From Scybalosoma faecavium (GTDB lineage: Bacteria; Bacillota; Clostridia; Christensenellales; Christensenellaceae), in assembly GCA_018716135.1 (NCBI GenBank), contig DVKG01000004.1, positions 36,958 to 100,957 of the forward strand: a stretch of 64,000 bases of DNA. Direction: 5' to 3'. A program made the position numbers and the translations under genes. The notes beneath the pieces were generated by a model. The model was not told the DNA's origin, did no database searches, and was given only the letters and a program-made list of their open reading frames with translations. Below, piece by piece: positions 53,377 to 62,450 of the stretch (position 1 is its first letter; each line of letters starts with the position of its first letter).

Positions 53377-54501
53377 ATGCCAGCAAGAAAGAGAAGCGTA
53401 ATTAGCAAGGCCAGCCCTCACACAATCAAGAAATTTGAACTGATAGAGGAATACATTAAATCGTGGGCACAGAAGTTGATGTTGACTAACTCATGCAATG
53501 GACTGATTTTTATAGATTGCATGTGCAACAGCGGGATTTATACAGATGACACTGGAGAAATTGTAAAAGGCACGGCTGTGAGGGTATCGGAGGCACTGCT
53601 TGAAGTTGCAAGAACATATACCGATAAAACCGTGTACATCTACCTGAATGACAAGGACGCCAAGCGGGTAGATGAACTGGAAAAGCATTTGCCGCAGAAT
53701 GAGCGCAATTTTCAGATTGTGACGTCAAGGCTGGATGCACATGAGCTTCTTAAAACTATTGGGCCACAGTTATACCAGACAGGACATTTGCATTACTTCC
53801 TGCTTTATGATCCGTATGATGCTTCGATTGACTGGGAGGCACTATTGCCGTTCTTCCGCAATTGGGGCGAGGTCATGATAAATCACATGGTCTCCGATCC
53901 GGTCAGAGCGATAACCCGTGCCAAGCGGAAAACGACAAAGGAAAAGTATGAGAATACTTATCTTGAGGACTTTGAAAAGCTGGTGCCCTTTGGAAGCAAC
54001 AAAACTGCCTATGAGGCAAGAGTGGAGGAAATTATCTCTTCCTTGCACGGGACGCGTAAATACTACGTTGCAGCGTTTCCTTTCTACAATATGAACAATT
54101 CGCATATGTACAACCTGATACATTGTACGAGCCATAAGGAAGGGTTCAAGTTGTATAAAAAGAGTGCATGGAAGATTTTCGGAGCACAGTCCTCTACCAA
54201 ACATTCCTCAGAAAACGGGCAGTTGCGATTTGACTTTGATGGTGTCATTACATTGGATACGGATACTTCCTGTTTCCATGTAAGAGATATCGCAAAGTAT
54301 TTGCAGGACAATTTTAAAGGACGCAATCTAGTACCACTTACTGAATTGTGGGATTTGCTGGATGACCATCCAATCTTTCCGTCAGAAAGATATCGGAATG
54401 AGATCAAGAAAGAACTGGTCAGCGACTACGGAGCAAGAATTGAGCAGATTGTCCGAGTCGAAGCAAACAAGAAAGAATATGTCATTTCGTTCTCTCCGTG
54501 A
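53377..54501 (+). CDS. TcmP-family protein 1 (three-Cys-motif partner)
   Basis: A 374-residue protein of the three-Cys-motif partner (TcmP) type. Near residue 38, LIFIDCMCNSGIY stands where a Rossmann methyltransferase has its FxDxFxGxG loop, and FLLYDPYDASIDW near 144 resembles motif IV of DNA methylases (DPPY). The rest is unlike known methylases. The family name refers to its regular pairing with a small protein carrying a three-cysteine motif, which is present two genes downstream. RBS GTGAGGGGTGATGGC; 11 bases after the XRE stop. Molecular function unknown. Confidence 0.78.
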   Translation: MPARKRSVISKASPHTIKKFELIEEYIKSWAQKLMLTNSCNGLIFIDCMCNSGIYTDDTGEIVKGTAVRVSEALLEVARTYTDKTVYIYLNDKDAKRVDELEKHLPQNERNFQIVTSRLDAHELLKTIGPQLYQTGHLHYFLLYDPYDASIDWEALLPFFRNWGEVMINHMVSDPVRAITRAKRKTTKEKYENTYLEDFEKLVPFGSNKTAYEARVEEIISSLHGTRKYYVAAFPFYNMNNSHMYNLIHCTSHKEGFKLYKKSAWKIFGAQSSTKHSSENGQLRFDFDGVITLDTDTSCFHVRDIAKYLQDNFKGRNLVPLTELWDLLDDHPIFPSERYRNEIKKELVSDYGARIEQIVRVEANKKEYVISFSP

Positions 54502-54530
54502 GAAAAATGTGAACGAGGGTATAAATAACA

Positions 54531-55394
54531 ATGGCAACATCACAGAAATTTGGTGGAAAATGGACGGAGGAAAAACTCAATATCTTCACGAGCTACCTGG
54601 AAGCATACCTAATTGCGCTACAAAATCAGAAGTTTAAGAAGATTTATATTGACGCCTTCGCCGGAACAGGAGAAATTGAGACCAGCGACGGTGAGCAGTA
54701 CCTTGTAGGCTCTGCCAAGAGGGCTCTGGCCGCAAATAGAAAATTTGACCGTTACTTCTTCATCGAAGGAGACGAAAAAAAGGCAGCGGAACTCCGGGAG
54801 ATGGTAAACGCAGAGTTCCCGTACTTGTCGAGAATCGTCACTGTTTACTGTGGAGATGCAAACGACAAGCTCGCACAGATTATTCGTGATGTAGATTGGC
54901 GGTATAATCGAGGACTCTTATTTTTAGATCCTTATGCGACACAGGTGAATTGGACGACGCTTGAGACCGTGGCAAGGACGAAATCTATTGATGTTTGGTA
55001 CCTATTCCCGTTCTCAGCACTGAATAGGATGCTGCCAAAGAATGGTAAGTATGAAACGTGGGAAAGCTGCATAGACAGGTTGCTGGGAGATGATGGTTGG
55101 CAGACCGAATTCTATAAGGAAGACCCGCAAATGTCACTGTTTGACCTGTTCCCCGACTCTGGAGCAGCTAACAGCGGCACAAGAAAGGTCAAAGATTCCA
55201 ATCCAGATCATATCAAGGCTTATATCATCTCTCGGCTGGGGACGATATTCCCTTGTGTGTCTAAGCATCCACGGATTTTCAGGAACAGCCGGAACTCGCC
55301 GATGTTCCTATTCTGCTTTGCTATTTCGAGTGAGAATCCGAAAGCGCAGGGACTCGCTCTGCGGATATCAGATCACATATTAAAGAATAAGTAG
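54531..55394 (+). CDS. TcmP-family protein 2
   Basis: A 287-residue second TcmP-family protein, closer to the typical form: KFGGKWTEEKLNIFTSYLEAY at the start, IYIDAFAGTGEIE near 38, LFLDPYATQVNWTTLE near 129 and WYLFPFSALNRML near 150. The FAGTGE loop and DPYA motif suggest S-adenosylmethionine binding and a DNA- or nucleotide-directed methylase-like core. Having two dissimilar TcmP copies in one operon is unusual and suggests a heterodimer or two substrates. Confidence 0.82.
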   Translation: MATSQKFGGKWTEEKLNIFTSYLEAYLIALQNQKFKKIYIDAFAGTGEIETSDGEQYLVGSAKRALAANRKFDRYFFIEGDEKKAAELREMVNAEFPYLSRIVTVYCGDANDKLAQIIRDVDWRYNRGLLFLDPYATQVNWTTLETVARTKSIDVWYLFPFSALNRMLPKNGKYETWESCIDRLLGDDGWQTEFYKEDPQMSLFDLFPDSGAANSGTRKVKDSNPDHIKAYIISRLGTIFPCVSKHPRIFRNSRNSPMFLFCFAISSENPKAQGLALRISDHILKNK

Positions 55395-55412
55395 GCGGAG
55401 GATGGAGTTAAC

Positions 55413-56177
55413 TTGAAAACCATAACGCGAAAATCCATGCTTTACCAAACAGGCGTTGAGTATGGTGACTATACGATGAATCACGCGCTGGGATGTGCAC
55501 ATGGATGTAAATATCCATGTTACGCATTCCTGTTGAAGAAACGATTCGGGCAAATTAAAGACTACGATAGTTGGCTGGAGCCATATCTGGTGTCTAATAC
55601 CCTTGAACTACTGGATAAGGAGATACCAAGACTTAGGGACAAAATACAGTCCGTTCAGCTTTGCTTTACGACAGACCCGTTTATGCAAGGGTATCCGGAA
55701 ATATCAGCTATGAGCGTGGCAGCTATACGGAAGTTGAATGAGGCAGGTATAAAATGCACAACGCTTACCAAAGGCCTTTTGCCTATAGAACTGGCGCAGC
55801 TTTCTCCGGAAAATGAGCATGGTATCACGCTCATTTCCTTGGATGAGGCATATCGGGAAAGAATGGAGCCGGGAGCAGCTTCTTATGCGGAGCGGCTGGC
55901 TGCCTTGCGAGCGCTTCACGATGTAGGTTGCCGGACTTGGGTAAGCATCGAGCCTTATCCAACGCCGAACATGATAGAGCAGGATTTGAACGAAATCTTA
56001 GAGGCGGTAGCGTTTACTGATCGTATCATCTTTGGTAGAACAAATTACAGCAAGGTGGCAAACGCTTACAAGGAACATAAGCACTTCTACAATGTATGCG
56101 CGGCAGAGGTAATCGCTTTCTGCCAGAAACACGGCATTGATTACCATATAAAAGAAAAGACAATCACAGAAGAATGA
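55413..56177 (+). CDS. Radical-SAM-like (SPL-type) protein with CX3CX3C motif
   Basis: A 254-residue protein related to spore-photoproduct-lyase-like radical SAM enzymes. MNHALGCAHGCKYPCYAF near 22-40 carries the iron-sulfur cysteines spaced CX3CX3C rather than the canonical CX3CX2C. Then SVQLCFTTDPFMQGYP near 80 and CTTLTKGLLPIEL near 111 follow the TIM-barrel pattern of the family, and ISLDEAYRERMEPGA near 140 is also typical. This is the three-Cys-motif partner of the TcmP proteins. The start is TTG at 55413 after GGAGGATGGAGTTAAC. Likely acts on nucleic acid; reaction unknown. Confidence 0.78.
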   Translation: MKTITRKSMLYQTGVEYGDYTMNHALGCAHGCKYPCYAFLLKKRFGQIKDYDSWLEPYLVSNTLELLDKEIPRLRDKIQSVQLCFTTDPFMQGYPEISAMSVAAIRKLNEAGIKCTTLTKGLLPIELAQLSPENEHGITLISLDEAYRERMEPGAASYAERLAALRALHDVGCRTWVSIEPYPTPNMIEQDLNEILEAVAFTDRIIFGRTNYSKVANAYKEHKHFYNVCAAEVIAFCQKHGIDYHIKEKTITEE

Positions 56178-56187
56178 GGTGGGAAAG

Positions 56188-58317
56188 GTGGCACTATTAC
56201 AAGACCTAATCCAGCAAATCGATGATCCCACACTTCGGGACAGGATTTTGCAGGAAACTAATAAATTGATAAAGCAAAAAAAGTTTGGACTTGTGTTTGA
56301 GGAACATCTGCCCGAATGCACGCCACTTTATGATGTGCCCATTCGTGTTGGCGCCAAGGTGGCTCTGAAAAACGGATATGTCAGCGACATATATACCGTT
56401 ATGAAGATTGACGGTTATGAAGTTCAATGCGACAGAAGGGAAACTCATGAGCAGAAGACATTTAAGTTGGATGAACTTGTGACAGTGGCAGAGTTCGGAG
56501 AGCCGATTTATCCAACACTGAAACTGTTGGATAGTGTAGAAAACGCTTCAGATAGAGATCTTTGGCATACGCTGATTGAGGCGGACAATTATCATGCCCT
56601 TCAGTTGTTGGAATACCTTTATGCAGAAAAGGTCGACTGTATCTATATTGATCCGCCATACAATACTGGTGCCAAGGACTGGAAATACAACAATGACTAT
56701 GTAGATGGTTCTGACGCTTACCGTCACAGTAAATGGTTATCTATGATGGAAAAGCGCCTGAAGATTGCGAAGAAGCTTCTGAATCCAAAGGATTCTGTGC
56801 TGATTGTTACCATTGATGAAAAAGAATACCTACATCTTGGATGCCTGTTGGAGGAAATTTTTCCGGAGGCTCGTATGCAAATGATTACATCCAGAATTAA
56901 TAAAAAAGCATCTACTAGAGTTGGGCAGTTTGCCAGATGCGATGAGTATTTATTTTTGTTGCAATTTGGCAGTATGACTATACAGAAGTCCAAATATTCC
57001 ATGCTGGATGTTACTGACAATAGTAATCCGGATGCAAAAGAAGCAAAGACAGATACCATTTGGAATAGTATGTTGCGTCGAGGCTCAAATGGTTCCTCAC
57101 GTAGAGAATCCCCAAATCTGTTTTATCCAGTTTGGATTGATGCTAAAAAGAAGAAAATAGAAGTCGTTGGAGATCCGCTTCCGCTTGAAATAGATAGGCA
57201 TGATGTAGAAAAAAGGCCACCTGTACCGGGACTGAAAGCTGTATGGCCGATTAGAACAGATAATAGTGAAGGTCGCTGGCAGCTTGGACATGAAACATTG
57301 CGATCTTATCTGGAGCAAGGTATTGCAAAATTAGGTGCATATAACAAAAACAGAGATCAGTGGGCTATTGTGTTTTTGAAGAAGAAGCAAAAAGAACAAT
57401 TACGTGATGGAATTCTTATTGCAACGGGTAAAGATGCTGATGGTTCTCTGATTTTAGAGTGGAATGAAGAAGCTGAACAAGATCGAGAGCCTAAAACGAT
57501 GTGGGTGCGCGACTGGCACGACGCAAGCACATATGGCACGAATCTCATAGACAAGATTATTCCTAAGAGGAATTTTCCTTTTCCAAAGTCATTATATGCC
57601 GTTGAGGATACGTTGCGCTTCTATGTGGGAAATAAGAAGAACGCACTTATAGTTGACTTCTTTTCTGGCTCAGGAACGACTTTACACGCTGTAAATCTTC
57701 TGAATGCGGAAGATAACGGACAACGTAGATGTGTAATGGTTACAAACAATGAGGTTTCAGAGGCAGAGATTAAGTCGCTAACCAAGAAGGGTTTACATCC
57801 GGGCGATGAAGAGTGGGAAAACTTTGGTATTGCTCGATATATTACTTGGCCTCGTACTGTTTGTACTATTGAAGGGCATGATACAAATGGAGCACCATTG
57901 AAAGGTGACTATCTTGGAATTGATAGACCTATGGCGAACGGATTTCCTGCAAACGCGGCCTTCTTCAAACTGAGCTTTCTTGATAAAACCTCAGTTGCCC
58001 TCGGCAGGCAGTTCCGTGAGCTGCTTCCGGTGCTTTGGATGAAGGGTGGAGCCATTGGAAGATGTCCATCGCTCGAAAGTGATAAGCTTCCGAAGATGCT
58101 CATTCTACCACATAACAAGATGGCAGTTTTGATAGACGAAATATATTATTCCGAGTTTGATGCGGAATTAAGCCAGCATCCGGAAATACAGACAGTCTTT
58201 ATTGTGACGAATTCAGAGACTGCTTACCGGTCAATGATCCGCACCTACGATGGCAAAGACTGCTATCAGCTTTACCGGGATTATCTGGACAATTTCCGTA
58301 TCAATACAGGGAGGTAA
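56188..58317 (+). CDS. Type III-like DNA methyltransferase (Mod), adenine-N6 beta class
   Basis: A 709-residue site-specific DNA methylase. YIDPPYNTGAKDWKYNND near 153 is motif IV and VDFFSGSGTTLHAVNLLN near 488 is motif I, in the beta-class order; between them lies a large target-recognition region (about 200-440). This is the layout of type III Mod subunits. I prefer the GTG at 56188, spaced correctly from AGGTGGGAAAG, over the GTG at 56179. It is three bases upstream of the Res gene. Confidence 0.9.
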   Translation: MALLQDLIQQIDDPTLRDRILQETNKLIKQKKFGLVFEEHLPECTPLYDVPIRVGAKVALKNGYVSDIYTVMKIDGYEVQCDRRETHEQKTFKLDELVTVAEFGEPIYPTLKLLDSVENASDRDLWHTLIEADNYHALQLLEYLYAEKVDCIYIDPPYNTGAKDWKYNNDYVDGSDAYRHSKWLSMMEKRLKIAKKLLNPKDSVLIVTIDEKEYLHLGCLLEEIFPEARMQMITSRINKKASTRVGQFARCDEYLFLLQFGSMTIQKSKYSMLDVTDNSNPDAKEAKTDTIWNSMLRRGSNGSSRRESPNLFYPVWIDAKKKKIEVVGDPLPLEIDRHDVEKRPPVPGLKAVWPIRTDNSEGRWQLGHETLRSYLEQGIAKLGAYNKNRDQWAIVFLKKKQKEQLRDGILIATGKDADGSLILEWNEEAEQDREPKTMWVRDWHDASTYGTNLIDKIIPKRNFPFPKSLYAVEDTLRFYVGNKKNALIVDFFSGSGTTLHAVNLLNAEDNGQRRCVMVTNNEVSEAEIKSLTKKGLHPGDEEWENFGIARYITWPRTVCTIEGHDTNGAPLKGDYLGIDRPMANGFPANAAFFKLSFLDKTSVALGRQFRELLPVLWMKGGAIGRCPSLESDKLPKMLILPHNKMAVLIDEIYYSEFDAELSQHPEIQTVFIVTNSETAYRSMIRTYDGKDCYQLYRDYLDNFRINTGR

Positions 58318-58319
58318 CC

Positions 58320-61184
58320 ATGAAAGTAGAACTATTCCCTTTTCAGAAAAGAGCACTTGCTGATATCCGCATGAAGACTGCGGAAGCGTTGGGCAGCTAT
58401 CATAGAACACATGCGCCACAGGTGGTTTCCTTTACTGCTCCGACCGGAGCCGGAAAGACTATCATCATATCTGCACTGATTGAAAGCATCCTATATGGCG
58501 ATGACACCTACGCAGAGCAGCCGAATGCGATTATTGTCTGGCTTTCGGATTCTCCGCAGCTGAATGAGCAATCCAAGATGAAGATTGATTCCAAAGCCGA
58601 TAAAATTTGTCTTTCACAGTGTGTGACGGTGACGGAGGACTCTTTTGACAAAGAGGTCTTCGAGGACGGACATATTTATTTCTTAAATACGCAGAAGCTA
58701 TCTGTTACATCGAAGCTCACCAAAAATGGCGATAACCGCTCCTATACCATTTGGGAGACGCTGGCTAATACCGTTAGAGATAAGAGTGACAGATTGTACT
58801 TCATTATCGATGAGGCACATCGTGGCATGCAAGGCCGTGAAGCCAGCAAAGCCACGACAATCATGCAAAAGTTCATCAAGGGGAGCGAGGAGGATCATAT
58901 CCCACCGATGCCTGTAGTGATTGGTATGTCTGCAACGACCCAGCGGTTCAATGCTCTAGTCGAAGGCACGTCTTCAACCATACATAAGTCTATTGTTACA
59001 GCGGATGAAGTGCGGGCGTCTGGACTTTTAAAAGACCGCATTGTCATCACTTACCCGGAGGCCAGCGCGGTCAACAACGATATGGCTATCCTGCAGGCAG
59101 CAGCAGACGATTGGAAAGAAAAATGGGAACACTGGACACAGTATTGTTTTGAACAGCATTACGCCTATGTGAATCCAATTTTGATTATTCAAGTTTTAAA
59201 TGGAACTGGCGGTAAGCTGACCGACACCAATCTGGATGATTGTATTGTAAAGATCGAGGAGCGGACAGGCTTCAAGCTGGAAAGCGGTCAGGTAGTTCAC
59301 ACTTTTGGAGGAACAACAGCCTCCCTTACGGTAAATGGACTTGAAGTACGTTATGAAGAGCCTTCCCGTATCGCAGATAATCGAAATATCCGTGTTGTGT
59401 TCTTTAAAGAAAATCTGTCCACTGGATGGGATTGCCCAAGGGCAGAGACCATGATGTCCTTCAAGCACGCAAATGACGCTACCTATATTGCTCAGCTCCT
59501 TGGGCGCATGGTCAGAACCCCGATGCAGATGCATATTCAGGTTGATGATGTCCTGAATGATGTGCATCTCTATTTACCGTACTTTAACGAGGAAACTGTC
59601 AAAGATGTCGTGGAGGCATTGCAGAGCACTGAGGGTGGAGATATTCCGACAGACATATTTGGTGAGCCGCTATCTGAAAAGCGTTTCGAGACCTTAACTG
59701 TCAAACCGAAGAAGAAAACACAAACGTCAATTCCGGGACAGATGACTTTGGAAGTGTTTGCAAATCAAAATACCGAGACACAGACTTTGGCACCCATAAC
59801 AGATACGCAGAGTGAGTCTGCTCCGGTACAGCAGCAGACACAAATCCCGGATGCAGCAGAAGTGACATCAGAACAGCCTGCCGATACACTCCAGCAGATG
59901 AGCGCCGAGAGCACGCAGACCGTTCGGCCAGATGTTACACCGACAGCAGATGCTCAGCCAAGCGTAACTGCTGCACCTGAAACTTCGACTCCGGATAGTC
60001 AGCAGGAAAAAGTAGAGGATTTATTTGACCGTGAAGCAGTTATGAAATTCATTAATGATGCTGGTCTGCTTTCTTATAACGTCAGAGCGCTCCGGATTAA
60101 CGATTACCTCAAATCGCTATATCGGATGGCGCACCTGCTTAGTATGTCCAAGCTACACCGTGAGGCAATCAGAGAGGTACAGAATGAGATTGTCCAGATG
60201 ATCCATGATTATGTGGAAGATCTGAAAGCTAAGGGCAAGTACGATGATCTTGTGCAGCAGGTGAAACAGCTTAAGCTGGCCACGCAGATTTTTGATGCCT
60301 TCGGTGAGACCGTGGACAACTATTCTGTTCATGATATGTTTACAACGACCGATACAGATATTGAGCGCCAGTTCCAGATTGCCGATGTGAAACTGGGACG
60401 CGAAGGCATCGGTATGGCGTATGGCAATAAATATGGCGACTTCAGCGACCTAACAGCGTTTAAGGTAGATGTCATTCTTTTTGTTGCTGACGAGGATTGC
60501 ATGAACAGACTTCATGCCTATGCGGAGAAACGTTTCCACGGACTAAATGATGATTATCGCAGATACATCGCCACCATTGACTCAGAAAAGATTCGCCGTG
60601 AATACGACAGCATAGTGTCTGATGGCGACGTGGTAAGCAAGCACAATTTCCGTCTTCCCGAGACAATTCAGGTGCCGCATGAAGCTGGCGGTAAGGAATA
60701 CAGAGACCATTTGTTCGTCAACGAAACCACTGGAACGGCAAAGCTGAAGCTAAACGGCTGGGAAGTCGATCTGATTGCAGAGGAAGAAAAGCGGCCGGAT
60801 TTTGTCTGCTGGATTCGTAATCCTTTCAGAGCGTCGTGGGCTCTTTGCATCCCATATGAAATCGATGGAGAAATCAAACCGACATATCCTGATTTTATCG
60901 TAGTCCGTCAGGATGAGCGCCTCGGCTATGTGATTGATATTCTTGAGCCGCATAGCGCAGACTTTAAAGATAACCTTGGAAAAGCAAAGGGCTTTGCTGA
61001 ATACGCAAGACAGAATCCGGGTGTCGGCAGAATTCAGCTTATCCGTATGAGCAAGGATGCAGCCGGAAGAAACCAGTTTAAACGATTGGATATGTACCGG
61101 ACAACAATCCGCGACAAGGTGTCTCATGCGATCAATACCGATGAGTTGGATCACATCTTCGATACGGACGGGATCATCGAATAA
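58320..61184 (+). CDS. Type III-like restriction subunit (Res), DEAH helicase-nuclease
   Basis: A 954-residue SF2 enzyme. Walker A is FTAPTGAGKTII near 40, Walker B FIIDEAHRGM near 161 and motif VI QLLGRMVRTP near 392. A linker rich in Thr/Gln/Pro/Ala (about 470-565) leads to a helical region and a C-terminal nuclease-like domain with PTYPDFIVVRQD near 856 followed by VIDILEPH near 872. A canonical PD-(D/E)XK nuclease would end ExK; here it reads EPH, with a Lys four residues on, so cleavage activity is uncertain. With Mod it should form a restriction complex. RBS GGGAGGTAACC. Confidence 0.88.
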   Translation: MKVELFPFQKRALADIRMKTAEALGSYHRTHAPQVVSFTAPTGAGKTIIISALIESILYGDDTYAEQPNAIIVWLSDSPQLNEQSKMKIDSKADKICLSQCVTVTEDSFDKEVFEDGHIYFLNTQKLSVTSKLTKNGDNRSYTIWETLANTVRDKSDRLYFIIDEAHRGMQGREASKATTIMQKFIKGSEEDHIPPMPVVIGMSATTQRFNALVEGTSSTIHKSIVTADEVRASGLLKDRIVITYPEASAVNNDMAILQAAADDWKEKWEHWTQYCFEQHYAYVNPILIIQVLNGTGGKLTDTNLDDCIVKIEERTGFKLESGQVVHTFGGTTASLTVNGLEVRYEEPSRIADNRNIRVVFFKENLSTGWDCPRAETMMSFKHANDATYIAQLLGRMVRTPMQMHIQVDDVLNDVHLYLPYFNEETVKDVVEALQSTEGGDIPTDIFGEPLSEKRFETLTVKPKKKTQTSIPGQMTLEVFANQNTETQTLAPITDTQSESAPVQQQTQIPDAAEVTSEQPADTLQQMSAESTQTVRPDVTPTADAQPSVTAAPETSTPDSQQEKVEDLFDREAVMKFINDAGLLSYNVRALRINDYLKSLYRMAHLLSMSKLHREAIREVQNEIVQMIHDYVEDLKAKGKYDDLVQQVKQLKLATQIFDAFGETVDNYSVHDMFTTTDTDIERQFQIADVKLGREGIGMAYGNKYGDFSDLTAFKVDVILFVADEDCMNRLHAYAEKRFHGLNDDYRRYIATIDSEKIRREYDSIVSDGDVVSKHNFRLPETIQVPHEAGGKEYRDHLFVNETTGTAKLKLNGWEVDLIAEEEKRPDFVCWIRNPFRASWALCIPYEIDGEIKPTYPDFIVVRQDERLGYVIDILEPHSADFKDNLGKAKGFAEYARQNPGVGRIQLIRMSKDAAGRNQFKRLDMYRTTIRDKVSHAINTDELDHIFDTDGIIE

Positions 61185-61363
61185 GAATCATCATATTATA
61201 TCTGGCGCCTTCGCAACATCCATAACCTCGATTCTTTTGAGGCTAAAGTGTGTATAACCAGAGAAGCCAGTGGCAAACAGATGGATGATGTTTATATTGA
61301 CGATCAGTCTTCGACGATTCATTTTATAGCAAGGTTGCCACACTGTGTGATGACTAAAAAATT

Positions 61364-61728
61364 CGCAGATTTCGTCCGATGTGAAGATGAAATCTGCGGA
61401 ATTTTGCGTTTTTGGAGGCTATGCAGGATACAAATTTGAACATGTCCATAGCAGCACAAGCGACGGAAACGAGGGGTATCCAAAGGGGAAGCCCCTTTGG
61501 CTCTGGGTTTCCAATAGGGGCGAGCAGCATCCCTGTTGGCACACGACTTTCCTCGGAAAGTCTAGTGTGTTATACCTTTGTGGAGCAGATGGAAGCCGGA
61601 ATTGTAGCACACCCCGGAAAGTGTGGCTACAGTTGCGGCGTTCTGGAGGGAAAGGTTGCCCCATGCGGGGCAGCATAAGCGACAGAAAAAGGCTGGCAGG
61701 CGGTGCGGGCAAGCACTGTCTGTCAGCC
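61364..61728 (+). repeat. Array of seven hairpins (possible structured RNA or oriT-like region)
   Basis: Seven inverted repeats occur within 365 bases: 61364-61398 (CGCAGATTTC/GAAATCTGCG), 61480-61500 (CCAAAGGGG/CCCCTTTGG, 3-base loop), 61511-61539 (CCAATAGGG/CCCTGTTGG), 61541-61568 (ACAC-GACTTTCC/GGAAAGTC-GTGT), 61604-61630 (GTAGCACAC/GTGTGGCTAC), 61655-61674 (GTTGCCCC/GGGGCAGC) and 61691-61728 (16 bp including wobble pairs). A frame of 86 codons from ATG 61421 crosses them. The density suggests structured RNA or a single-strand processing/transfer region of the mobile element. Confidence 0.55.
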
Positions 61729-61787
61729 GTGTCATTTGCAAAATAAAGGTATATCAAAGCCCCCGTCAGCCGCTGCTTACCATCGTT

Positions 61788-62450
61788 TCAGAACCACCAT
61801 GGCAGGTTCCCGCGCAGGCTGTCCATCGCTTCGCCCTCCACCTTCTTTGTCCGGCTCTCGCTGAGATGGAAATGGAGCGCCGCACCGATCAGCGGGTGCT
61901 CGATTCCATCGGTAAAGCCATAGCGGTACAGAAGATAGGTCTGTTCTCTGGCAGTCAGCTTGTCCAGCGCCGTATACAGTTCCGTCAGCTGTTCTTTTTG
62001 GATATAGATTTGCTCCGGCGTTTGGGTGTGAGGGTCGGCTATGACTTCGATCCGCAGCATCCGTTCATCATCTGAAAGAATGTCATCCAGATATACTCTC
62101 TGGGAGCCGGGACCGTCTTTCTTATCCACCATCCGTTGTTCAAACTGAACGAGGGCGGCGCGGATGCAGTCTGTTATGGCGTTGCGGATTGCCGGTACCG
62201 CATAGGTCAGGAATTTCATACCGCGTCCGGCGTCAAACAAAGGAACCGCGTTCAGCAAGCCGATACTTCCCTCCTGCACCAAATCATCTAAATCAATTCC
62301 AATATCATTTTCATCCAGCCCCATGCTCAGATATTGTTCCAACGCTATTTTTCGGATGAAGCCCAGATTGCTTTCCAGCAAAATGTCACGAGCAGCCATA
62401 TCCCCTGCTTGTGCCAGCTTGCATAGCTGCTCATTGCTCCGGGTCGGCAT
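61788..62450 (-). CDS. Sigma-70 family sigma factor (element-encoded)
   Basis: A 220-residue sigma factor. Region 2 is visible as ARDILLESNLGFIRKIALEQY and DIDLDDLVQEGSIGLLNAVPLFDAGRGMKFLTYAVPAIRNAI near 22-90, with region 4-like KLTAREQTYLLYRYGFTDG near 165. Such factors, overlapping an XRE regulator, are carried by Clostridia conjugative elements and may drive element genes. It overlaps the XRE gene by 20 bases. Confidence 0.88.
   Translation of the reverse strand: MPTRSNEQLCKLAQAGDMAARDILLESNLGFIRKIALEQYLSMGLDENDIGIDLDDLVQEGSIGLLNAVPLFDAGRGMKFLTYAVPAIRNAITDCIRAALVQFEQRMVDKKDGPGSQRVYLDDILSDDERMLRIEVIADPHTQTPEQIYIQKEQLTELYTALDKLTAREQTYLLYRYGFTDGIEHPLIGAALHFHLSESRTKKVEGEAMDSLRGNLPWWF

Noticed and set aside
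61421..61678. 86-codon frame across the hairpin array
   Set aside because: The GGAGG is only a few bases from the ATG and the codons are dictated by the hairpins; treated as structure, not protein, though not excluded.
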